A stretch of 5,532 bases of DNA, from contig JAOPUS010000389.1 of assembly GCA_025963345.1 (NCBI GenBank), positions 1 to 5,532 of the forward strand, read 5' to 3'. Below the pieces are notes generated by a model. The model was not told the DNA's origin. It made no database searches and was given only the letters and a program-made list of their open reading frames with translations. Below, piece after piece: positions 1-4,597 of the stretch (the first letter of the stretch is position 1; each line of letters starts with the position of its first letter). A program made the position numbers and the translations under genes. The DNA is from Blastococcus sp. Lineage in GTDB: Bacteria; Actinomycetota; Actinomycetes; Mycobacteriales; Geodermatophilaceae.

Positions 1-644
1 CCGTGGCTGTTCGGGCTGGACTTGATGAACATCATCGGCGGCAGGTCGTCGAGGTACCAGTTGGCCGGGATCTCGACGAGGTCGGTCTCGTGCCCGCGCA
101 CGAGCGGCTTCATCCAGCTGTCCGCCGGCGCCGAGTAGTCGATCTTCGTCCAGGAGTCGCCCACCCGGACGTAGTAGGGCTCGAAGTCCCGGTGCATCAG
201 TGAGTGGTCGTACGTGATGCCCCGCTCGAGCAGCAGCTCGTTCGTGACGCCGCTGAACTCCCACCAGGGGGCGACGTAGCCGGTGGGGCGGTGTCCGGCC
301 CGCTTCTCGATGAGCTCGATGCAGCGATCGAGTACTGCCTGCTCCTGCTCCCGGCTCATCGCTATCGGGTTCTCGTGGCTGTAGCCGTGGACGCCGATCT
401 CGTGCCCGGCGGCGACGCACGCGTCGAACTGCTGCGGGAACGTCTCGATCGAGTGCCCCGGCCAGAAGAACGTCTGCGTCAAGCCGTTCCGCCGGAACAG
501 CTCGAGGATGCGAGGCACGCCGACCTCGCCTGCGAACACGCCCCGGGAGATGTCGTCCGGGGAGTTCTCCCCGCCGTACGAGCCGAGCCAGCCGCCCACG
601 GCGTCGATGTCGACGCCGAAGGCCACGAAGATCTGCTTGGTCAT
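1..644 (-). CDS. HpPgdA/imidase-like polysaccharide deacetylase family protein (C-terminus off the left edge)
   Basis: Metal-dependent amidohydrolase of the CE4/NodB fold, cytoplasmic, with no signal peptide. The visible 214 residues begin MTKQIFVAFGVDIDAVGG. The first motif supplies Asp12/Asp14 (GVDID), the second is GHEIGVHGYSH with His86 and His90, and the substrate-pocket stretch YVAPWWEF lies near 123-130. Asp14/His86/His90 fall at the positions I recall for the metal ligands of Helicobacter pylori PgdA. Other well-conserved family stretches are GWLGSYGGE, RGVFAGEVG, EIPANWYLDDLPPMMF and SPNSHG. Family members are about 290 residues, so roughly 75 C-terminal residues are missing here. 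The ATG at 644 is supported by the Shine-Dalgarno GGAAGGAG 11 nt upstream. The gene follows the asparaginase-like gene by 60 nt on the same strand. The family includes peptidoglycan deacetylase, PuuE-type allantoinase relatives and bacterial cyclic imide hydrolase. The exact substrate cannot be read from sequence, but the lack of a signal peptide favours a small cytoplasmic substrate. Confidence 0.88.
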   Translation of the reverse strand, partial: MTKQIFVAFGVDIDAVGGWLGSYGGENSPDDISRGVFAGEVGVPRILELFRRNGLTQTFFWPGHSIETFPQQFDACVAAGHEIGVHGYSHENPIAMSREQEQAVLDRCIELIEKRAGHRPTGYVAPWWEFSGVTNELLLERGITYDHSLMHRDFEPYYVRVGDSWTKIDYSAPADSWMKPLVRGHETDLVEIPANWYLDDLPPMMFIKSSPNSH

Positions 645-655
645 CGCTTGTCGCG

Positions 656-663
656 CTCCTTCC
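656..663 (-). promoter_or_regulatory. Ribosome binding site for the HpPgdA-like gene
   Basis: Read on the minus strand this is GGAAGGAG, followed by 11 nt and the ATG at 644. It is the only good Shine-Dalgarno nearby and fixes the start of the deacetylase. It sits just downstream of the intercistronic hairpin at 671-696. Confidence 0.7.
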
Positions 664-670
664 GGGATGG

Positions 671-696
671 GCCGCGTCCCCGGTCCGGGCCGCGGC
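671..696 (-). other. GC-rich intercistronic hairpin
   Basis: GCCGCG (671-676) pairs with CGCGGC (691-696). Inside it CCC (679-681) can pair with GGG (687-689) around a five-base loop, giving about 9 G-C pairs with a small interior loop. It lies between the asparaginase-like stop (705) and the Shine-Dalgarno of the deacetylase gene. There is no T tract, so it may act as a partial terminator, an mRNA stability or processing element, or nothing in particular; GC-rich DNA makes such dyads by chance. Confidence 0.4.
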
Positions 697-704
697 AGGG
701 GATG

Positions 705-1673
705 TCAGACGGCGAGGCGGTCGGCCAGGACGCGCCGCGGGTCGTCGGGTGCGAGGGCGAGAGCCGCGGCCAGCAGCAGGCGTGCCTGCCATGGGCTGAG
801 GTCACCGGCGAACACGGCCCCGGCCCGCGCCAGGCGCGCACCCCCGGTGGCGTAGAGGGGTTCGACCGGGCCTGACGGCACCCGGGAGCAGACGAGCACG
901 GGGATGCCGCGCGCGATCAGTTCCTCGGCGGCCTCGGCGACCGCGGGCGTGACGTTCCCGGCGCCGAAGGCCTCGAGCACCAGCCCGGTGGCGCCGGCGG
1001 CCACCGCGGCGTGCATCAGGGAGCCGTCCACGCCCAGGTAGCAGGCCACGACGTCGACGCGTGGCAGGTCGGCAGCCAGATCGAGCGGCATCGCCGCCGG
1101 GCGGACAGGGCGGCCCAGTGGCAGGACGGACGCAGCGGCCAGCCGGAGCACCGGGCCTCTGCCCGGAGCCGCGAAGGCCCCGCTGCGCAGCGTCTCGACC
1201 TTGCGCACACCGCGGGCGGCGAAGACCAGCCCGTCGAAGCACAGGAGAGCACCGAGGTCCCGGGCTGCGGGGGAGGCTGCGACCAGGAGGGCGTCGGCGA
1301 GGTTGGCGGGACCGTCGGGAGCCGCGGCGTCGAACGGACGTTGCGCCCCGGTGAACACGATCGGGCGTGGGTCGTCGTGCACGAGATCGGCGAGGTACGC
1401 CGACTCCTCCATCGTGTCGGTGCCCTGGGTGACGACGACGCCGTCCACGCCCCGCCCCAGACAGCGACGGGCCTCCGCCACCAGTCCCCGGAGGTCGGAT
1501 GTCGTGAACGCGAAGCTGCCGACGGTGCCGAGGTCGCTCGTCGTCACGGTCACTCCGGGGTGCGCACCGGCCGCGGCGAGCAGCTCCTCGGCCGGGGTGA
1601 CGGCGGCGAGCCCGTCCGGCCCGTGCCGACTGGCGATGGTGCCCCCCGTGGCCAGCAGATGGACCCGTCGCAC
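705..1673 (-). CDS. Asparaginase-family amidohydrolase (L-asparaginase/glutaminase fold)
   Basis: Hydrolyses an amide side chain (asparagine-like substrate) to the acid plus ammonia. It is 322 residues from the GTG start, the usual length for the family, and has no signal peptide, so it is probably cytoplasmic. The N-terminal domain carries LLATGGTIAS with nucleophile Thr12. The second signature is VVVTQGTDTMEES with Thr85-Asp86. The pocket motif GAQRP...PDGPANL is at 109-124, and Lys158 in RGVRKVETL matches E. coli AnsB Lys162. The C-terminal domain has FGAGNVTP and CSRVPSGPVEPLY. All main catalytic residues are therefore present; the usual His of THGTDT is Gln, a variant I recall from other family members. 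A start at ATG 1703 or ATG 1805 would also be in frame, but AAGGAGGT lies just upstream of GTG 1673 and homology begins there. It is first in a likely two-gene transcript with the HpPgdA-like gene. Whether asparagine is the true substrate is open. Confidence 0.9.
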   Translation of the reverse strand: MRRVHLLATGGTIASRHGPDGLAAVTPAEELLAAAGAHPGVTVTTSDLGTVGSFAFTTSDLRGLVAEARRCLGRGVDGVVVTQGTDTMEESAYLADLVHDDPRPIVFTGAQRPFDAAAPDGPANLADALLVAASPAARDLGALLCFDGLVFAARGVRKVETLRSGAFAAPGRGPVLRLAAASVLPLGRPVRPAAMPLDLAADLPRVDVVACYLGVDGSLMHAAVAAGATGLVLEAFGAGNVTPAVAEAAEELIARGIPVLVCSRVPSGPVEPLYATGGARLARAGAVFAGDLSPWQARLLLAAALALAPDDPRRVLADRLAV

Positions 1674-1676
1674 GCG

Positions 1677-1684
1677 ACCTCCTT
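1677..1684 (-). promoter_or_regulatory. Ribosome binding site deciding the GTG start of the asparaginase-like gene
   Basis: The minus strand reads AAGGAGGT, close to a perfect anti-16S match, with three bases before GTG at 1673. Spacing is a little short, but the site lies inside the longer in-frame versions, and no comparable site precedes ATG 1703. This favours the 322-residue protein. Confidence 0.65.
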
Positions 1685-1806
1685 CTCGGCCGGATACAGC
1701 CATGAGGCGACGACGTGCCCACGGTGCTCTCTTCGCCGCATGTCCGCGACCGGAGGCCCAGTTCGCGGGGGCGGGGCCGAGCCGCGCCCGGACGGTTCTC
1801 CCCACG

Positions 1807-1841
1807 CCCGTAGTGACGCCTTGACACAGTCGGGCTACGGG
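1807..1841. promoter_or_regulatory. Dyad CCCGTAG-N21-CTACGGG around a TTGACA box
   Basis: CCCGTAG (1807-1813) and CTACGGG (1835-1841) are perfect inverted repeats of 7 bp, 28 bp centre to centre, and enclose TTGACA at 1821-1826. They could be half-sites of a repressor covering a promoter, or a chance dyad in GC-rich DNA. Confidence 0.3.
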
Positions 1842-1849
1842 GGGTGCGG

Positions 1850-1859
1850 TGCACGTGCA
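1850..1859. promoter_or_regulatory. Perfect 10-bp palindrome TGCACGTGCA
   Basis: A perfect palindrome with a CACGTG core, midway between the divergent genes. Size and symmetry suit a dimeric regulator site. No regulator gene is present in the window to pair with it. Confidence 0.3.
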
Positions 1860-1866
1860 GAACGGA

Positions 1867-1881
1867 ACAGTCCTGAACTGT
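1867..1881. promoter_or_regulatory. Dyad ACAGT-N5-ACTGT
   Basis: ACAGT (1867-1871) and ACTGT (1877-1881) form a 15-bp dyad upstream of the secreted deacetylase. The same core occurs as ACACAGT at 1824-1830 and as CACAGTG at 1921-1927, so the motif appears several times in about 100 bp. GGAACAG is also directly repeated at 1864-1870 and 1901-1907. It may be an operator array; evidence is pattern only. Confidence 0.3.
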
Positions 1882-1903
1882 GTCTGCAGGAGAGGCTTCA
1901 GGA
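1871..1903 (+). other. Possible 5' leader hairpin TCCTGAA / TTCAGGA
   Basis: TCCTGAA (1871-1877) can pair with TTCAGGA (1897-1903) around a 19-nt loop that contains CAGGAG. It overlaps the ACAGT dyad, so only one of the two may matter. If transcribed it would form about 30 nt before the start of the secreted deacetylase. Confidence 0.22.
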
Positions 1904-1931
1904 ACAGCTCAGGTTTGTGTCACAGTGCCGT

Positions 1932-2564
1932 ATGAGGCGCTGCATGACGCCCGTCATCGCCGCGTGCGTGCTCGTCCTGTCCGCCACGCCGGCCCAAGCC
2001 GCGCTGCAGCCGTGCGCGGTCGGCTACGTGCGCCTCACCTTCGACGACGGTCCAAACAGGAACGCCACACCCGCCATCCTCGACACTCTCGCGGCTCGCG
2101 GTGTGAAGGCGACGTTCTTCGTGGTCGGTTCGATGGCCGCCGCCAGCCCCGGCATCGTGCGCCGCGCCAGCACGGAGGGCCATCGGATCGGTAATCACTC
2201 CTGGAGCCATCCGAACCTCACCAAGCTGAGCAGGGAGCAGGTGACGTCGCAGCTGGCCCGCACCAACGAGACGATCAAACAGGCGACCGGGGTTTCTCCG
2301 ACGGAGTGGCGCCCGCCCTACGGGGCCACGAACGCCCTCGTGGAGGCAGCGGCCCGGGACGTCGGGTTGACCTCGATGGTGCTGTGGACCGTCGACCCGC
2401 GGGACTGGGCAGATCCGCCGGCGACGACGGTCCGGGACCGGGTGCTGCAGGCCGTGCGGCCGAACAGCACCGTGCTCCTCCACGACGGCACCGGGGCGAA
2501 CACTCCGGAAGCTCTTCCCATGATCCTGGACGGGCTCGCTGACAGGGGCTACTGCACGCAGTGA
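1932..2564 (+). CDS. Secreted NodB-type polysaccharide deacetylase (CE4)
   Basis: Removes N- or O-acetyl groups from a polysaccharide (chitin oligomers, peptidoglycan or acetylxylan) outside the cell. It is 210 residues: a signal peptide with Arg2-Arg3, a hydrophobic core at about 7-18 and a likely cut after ATPAQA (residue 23), then one NodB domain. All five CE4 motifs are intact: TFDDGP (36-41, catalytic base Asp38 and metal ligand Asp39), HSWSH (89-93, His89/His93), RPPYG (127-131), WTVDPRDW (152-159) and LLHD (182-185). Cys28 and Cys208 flank the domain and could form a disulfide; Cys4 would be removed with the signal peptide. There is no binding module. The start is uncertain: ATG 1932, ATG 1944 and GTG 1917 are in frame, and none has a clear Shine-Dalgarno. 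ATG 1932 gives the best signal peptide. It is divergent from the asparaginase-like gene. Substrate is not decidable from sequence. Confidence 0.9.
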   Translation: MRRCMTPVIAACVLVLSATPAQAALQPCAVGYVRLTFDDGPNRNATPAILDTLAARGVKATFFVVGSMAAASPGIVRRASTEGHRIGNHSWSHPNLTKLSREQVTSQLARTNETIKQATGVSPTEWRPPYGATNALVEAAARDVGLTSMVLWTVDPRDWADPPATTVRDRVLQAVRPNSTVLLHDGTGANTPEALPMILDGLADRGYCTQ

Positions 2565-2566
2565 TC

Positions 2567-2578
2567 TGATGATCATCA
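2567..2578. repeat. Perfect 12-bp palindrome TGATGATCATCA after the deacetylase stop
   Basis: A perfect palindrome starting 3 bases after the TGA at 2562-2564. An overlapping pairing, GTGAT (2561-2565) with ATCAC (2575-2579), could form a small hairpin including the stop codon. It is AT-rich relative to its surroundings, so it is unlike a typical GC-rich terminator stem and might be a binding site. Confidence 0.35.
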
Positions 2579-2623
2579 CGGCACCGCACTGCCCACTCTG
2601 TGCGCTGATCGCGACGACGACCA

Positions 2624-2656
2624 GCTGACCGTCAGCCACGCCACTGATGGCCAGTG
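2624..2656 (+). terminator. Possible tandem hairpins ending the deacetylase transcript
   Basis: GCTGAC (2624-2629) and GTCAGC (2631-2636) form a perfect dyad, giving a 5-bp stem with a 3-base loop. Next to it CACTG (2642-2646) and CAGTG (2652-2656) form a 5-bp stem with a 5-base loop. They lie 60-92 nt past the stop and have no T tract. Short stems make this a weak call. Confidence 0.25.
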
Positions 2657-2936
2657 AGAAGCCGTTCACCTTCCTGTCGGCGTCGACATTGTTCGGAACC
2701 GCGTCGGGCTTCTGAATCCTGCGTGCGTCGGGTCGGCTCGCTGGAGAGGCGGAATCCCCGCCGTTCCCCAGGGCGACATGCGCACGGCGAAGGTGAGCGC
2801 GTCGGACAGCGCCCGCTCACCGGCACCCGCTCGGCCAGGTCATACCCGCGCGCTTCCATCGGTCTCTCACGTCCACCCGTCTTCGCTGAGATCCGGGTCT
2901 CCTGAACACCGCATCTTTGATCTGCTCGGCTCCCGC

Positions 2937-2960
2937 TAGGACACCGGCCCGACGGGGTAT
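2937..2960 (+). promoter_or_regulatory. Candidate -10 elements for the YihY-family gene
   Basis: TAGGAC (2937-2942) resembles an actinobacterial housekeeping -10, and GGGTAT (2955-2960) resembles the -10 of SigB/SigF-type stress promoters. TCTTTG at 2914-2919 is a poor -35 for the first, at 17 bp. No GTTT-like -35 is seen for the second. Both are at a reasonable distance from the ATG at 2994. Confidence 0.2.
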
Positions 2961-2983
2961 GCCCTCCCGACGCCTACGGGACC

Positions 2984-2989
2984 GAGGTG
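2984..2989 (+). promoter_or_regulatory. Ribosome binding site of the YihY-family gene
   Basis: GAGGTG ends 4 nt before ATG 2994 and 10 nt before the second in-frame ATG at 3000. Either start is possible, and the protein differs by only two residues. Confidence 0.5.
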
Positions 2990-2993
2990 TGAC

Positions 2994-4043
2994 ATGACGA
3001 TGACCGAGCGGGCGGACCGGTTCCAGCGGCGGCATCCGGGCGCGGGCTTTCCGATCGCGGTGCTCTACAAGTTCGCCGACGACGACGGTCATTTCCTGGC
3101 GGCCTTGATCACCTACTACGGCTTCCTCGCGCTGTTCCCCCTTCTCTTCCTCCTGTCCACGGTGCTGGGCCTGCTTCTGCGCGGGAACCCAGAGTTGCAG
3201 CAGCAGGTCCTCGACTCAGCGCTCAGGGAGCTCCCGGTCATCGGGGCTCAACTGGGCACCCCGGAGCGTCTCGGCGGCGGCGTCGCCGGCCTGGTCGTCG
3301 GCACGCTGGTCGCCCTCTACGGCGGGACCGGCCTGGGCCAGGCACTCCAGCACACGATGAACACCGCCTGGGCCGTTCCCCGCCACCGGCGGCCGGACCC
3401 GATCCGGTCTCGCTTGCGCAGCCTGGGGCTGCTGTGCAGTCTCGGGCTGCTCGTGGTGGGCAGCACGGTCCTGTCGGTGCTGGGCAGCGGTGTCGCCACC
3501 ATCGGCGGCGGTCTCAGCGTATGGCTGCACGTCCTGTTGACCGCGGTCTCCGTTCTCTTGAACGCAGCGGTCTTCGTGCTGGGATTCCGGCTGACGACGG
3601 CGCGCCGGCTGACGGTCCGGCAGGTGGCGCCGGGCGCCCTCGTCGCCGCGGTCGTCTGGCAACTGCTCCAGACGTTCGGCGGGGTCTACGTCGCGCGCGT
3701 GGTCAAGAACGCCACCGCCGTGAACGCGGTCTTCGCCCTCGTCATCGGACTCATGGCGTTCCTCTACCTGGCTGCGGTCGTGCTCGTGCTCTGCGTGGAG
3801 ATCGACGCCGTCCGGGTGGACCACCTCTACCCCCGCGCCCTCCTCACGCCCTTCACCGACGATGTCGATCTGACCAGCGGCGACGAGCGTGTCTACGCGG
3901 ATGCAGCACGCGCTCAGCGCGCGAAAGGCTTCCAGCGCGTGGACGTCCACTTCGACGACGGGACAGGCTCGAGCACCGAGTGTTCACCGGAGACGGGGCA
4001 TCCGTCGGGGGTCACGCAGCCGGAGATGCCAGACCACCGATGA
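2994..4043 (+). CDS. YihY/virulence factor BrkB family integral membrane protein
   Basis: Polytopic cytoplasmic-membrane protein of the YihY/BrkB family, 349 residues. Members were once named ribonuclease BN, which is not their function; no settled role is known, and transport or envelope roles have been proposed. A short basic N-terminus precedes the family hallmark LITYYGFLALFPLLF (38-52). Hydrophobic segments lie at about 36-63, 96-116, 142-165, 176-200, 211-232 and 243-270, giving six helices. Family stretches include ALYGGTGLGQALQHTMNTAW (107-126), the RRLTVRQVAPGA loop (204-215) before helix 5, and FGGVYVARVVKNATAVNAVF (228-247) leading into helix 6. The hydrophilic tail from about 278 contains AKGFQRVDVHFDDG, a stretch I recall from actinobacterial members, then an unconserved Ser/Thr/Pro-rich end, probably cytoplasmic. 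It looks monocistronic, with 429 bp upstream free of genes and a convergent operon downstream. Confidence 0.9.
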   Translation: MTMTERADRFQRRHPGAGFPIAVLYKFADDDGHFLAALITYYGFLALFPLLFLLSTVLGLLLRGNPELQQQVLDSALRELPVIGAQLGTPERLGGGVAGLVVGTLVALYGGTGLGQALQHTMNTAWAVPRHRRPDPIRSRLRSLGLLCSLGLLVVGSTVLSVLGSGVATIGGGLSVWLHVLLTAVSVLLNAAVFVLGFRLTTARRLTVRQVAPGALVAAVVWQLLQTFGGVYVARVVKNATAVNAVFALVIGLMAFLYLAAVVLVLCVEIDAVRVDHLYPRALLTPFTDDVDLTSGDERVYADAARAQRAKGFQRVDVHFDDGTGSSTECSPETGHPSGVTQPEMPDHR

Positions 4044-4064
4044 CCCGCCATCCCATTGGCGTCA
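4041..4064 (+). terminator. Hairpin overlapping the stop codon of the YihY-family gene
   Basis: TGAC (4041-4044, including the stop) pairs with GTCA (4061-4064), and GCCA (4047-4050) pairs with TGGC (4057-4060). A 2-base bulge (CC) sits on the left arm and TCCCAT forms the loop. The 8-bp stem has no T tract, so termination is plausible but not certain. Confidence 0.35.
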
Positions 4065-4116
4065 GAGGGCCCGGCACCTCCTCCAGCCGCGCAGAGGCGG
4101 ACCCATGAACAGCGCA

Positions 4117-4142
4117 CGGCGCCGGTGTCTGCGACAGCGCCG
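4117..4142. terminator. Shared hairpin between convergent genes
   Basis: CGGCGC (4117-4122) pairs with GCGCCG (4137-4142). Within it TGTC (4126-4129) pairs with GACA (4133-4136) around TGC, leaving a 3-base bulge. The 10-bp structure lies in the 119-bp gap between the YihY-family gene and dhaM and could act in both directions. No T tract is present on either side. Confidence 0.45.
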
Positions 4143-4146
4143 GGGG

Positions 4147-4160
4147 CGCCCGACCGGGCG
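4147..4160 (-). terminator. Small hairpin immediately after dhaM
   Basis: CGCCC (4147-4151) and GGGCG (4156-4160) form a 5-bp all-GC stem with a 4-base loop, two bases beyond the dhaM stop on the minus strand. Together with the next hairpin (4117-4142) it could form a tandem terminator for the dha operon. Confidence 0.35.
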
Positions 4161-4162
4161 GG

Positions 4163-4594
4163 TCAGCCGCCGCCGACGGCTTGTCCGCCGGACAGGTGGG
4201 CCTGTTTGGGCGCCAGCCCGCGCAGCGCCTCGGCCGCCACCTGCGTTCGGGCAGCACCCGCGGCCGCGGTCACCGCGGCCCCGACCAGGCCCTCCACCAG
4301 CGGTGCGGGGGAGAGGACCACCCGCTCGCGGACGTCGTCGTCGACCAGCTCCAGGGCCGTCTCCGCGGACAGGACAGCGCTGCCGAGATCCATGAGCACG
4401 ACGACGCCGTCCCCACTGTCGGCCGCGGTCATCGCCGCCGCGATCGCCGTGGCGTCGGTGCCGAGGCCGCCGTCGACGTCACCGGCCGCGACCTCGACGG
4501 CGAGCTCCCGGCCCGGCAGCATGCCGCGGGCGAGCACCACCGCCGCGTCGGCCAGCGCTCGGCTGTGGGACACGACCACCAGTCCGACGGGCAC
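4163..4594 (-). CDS. dhaM: DhaM, EIIA-type phosphotransfer subunit of PTS-dependent dihydroxyacetone kinase
   Basis: Accepts phosphate from HPr of the PTS and passes it to ADP bound on DhaL, in the cytoplasm. It is 143 residues, a single mannose-type EIIA domain. The phosphorylated residue is His10 in GLVVVSHSRALADA. Further family motifs are GGLGTDATAI (42-51), VVLMDLGSAVLSAETALE (65-82), and PAPLVEGLVGAAVTAAAG (97-113 region). No HPr-like or enzyme I-like domain follows, unlike the three-domain E. coli DhaM, so the cell's general HPr must be the donor, as for the short Lactococcus-type protein. The start is GTG 4594, supported by AGGAG 7 nt upstream inside the end of dhaL. The dhaL stop is only 3 nt before the GTG, so translation is probably coupled. 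It is last in the operon. The C-terminal end after about residue 130 is a glycine-rich, unconserved tail. Confidence 0.92.
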   Translation of the reverse strand: MPVGLVVVSHSRALADAAVVLARGMLPGRELAVEVAAGDVDGGLGTDATAIAAAMTAADSGDGVVVLMDLGSAVLSAETALELVDDDVRERVVLSPAPLVEGLVGAAVTAAAGAARTQVAAEALRGLAPKQAHLSGGQAVGGG

Positions 4595-4597
4595 GAC

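Larger units (their letters stand above)
1674..1931. promoter_or_regulatory. Divergent promoter/operator region
   Basis: This 258-bp gap separates the minus-strand asparaginase-like gene from the plus-strand secreted deacetylase, so it must hold promoters for both. A TTGACA hexamer (1821-1826, plus) resembles a -35 box, but no good -10 is seen 16-18 bp further on. The region holds several short dyads, listed separately. No coding sequence is supported in it: the open frames running through it lack start-site and homology support. Confidence 0.5.
2565..2993. other. Gene-poor intergenic stretch with dyads and no supported gene
   Basis: 429 bp between the secreted deacetylase and the YihY-family gene. 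It holds a palindrome just after the stop (2567-2578), two small hairpins (2624-2636 and 2642-2656), a direct repeat GCGTCGGG (2701-2708 and 2725-2732) and a possible promoter near 2937-2960. Open frames here of 75-83 codons have arginine-rich, low-complexity translations typical of noncoding GC-rich DNA. One minus-strand frame open from 2816 downward reads more like protein in its lower part and is discussed as a possible remnant. Confidence 0.5.

Noticed and set aside
204..875. 223-codon plus-strand open frame opposite the HpPgdA-like gene
   Set aside because: Antisense to well-conserved deacetylase and asparaginase coding sequence, with no family motifs in its own translation.
1674..1805. 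N-terminal extension of the asparaginase-like protein to ATG 1703 or ATG 1805
   Set aside because: The extra residues are not conserved or signal-like, and a near-perfect Shine-Dalgarno lies inside the extension just before GTG 1673.
1011..1931. Long in-frame upstream extension of the secreted deacetylase
   Set aside because: The frame is open, but its translation is the antisense of the asparaginase-like gene, and a signal peptide begins at ATG 1932, which an extension would bury.
2654..2905. 83-codon plus-strand open frame in the gap before the YihY-family gene
   Set aside because: Arg/Ser/Pro-rich translation, no ribosome binding site, no recognisable domain.
3216..3950. 244-codon minus-strand open frame opposite the YihY-family gene
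   Set aside because: The composition (Asp, Glu, His, Gln and Arg runs) is the mirror of membrane-segment codons; the plus-strand protein is clearly real.
2994..4043. Ribonuclease BN annotation for the YihY-family gene
   Set aside because: The protein is a six-helix membrane protein without nuclease motifs; the RNase BN name was an early misassignment to this family.
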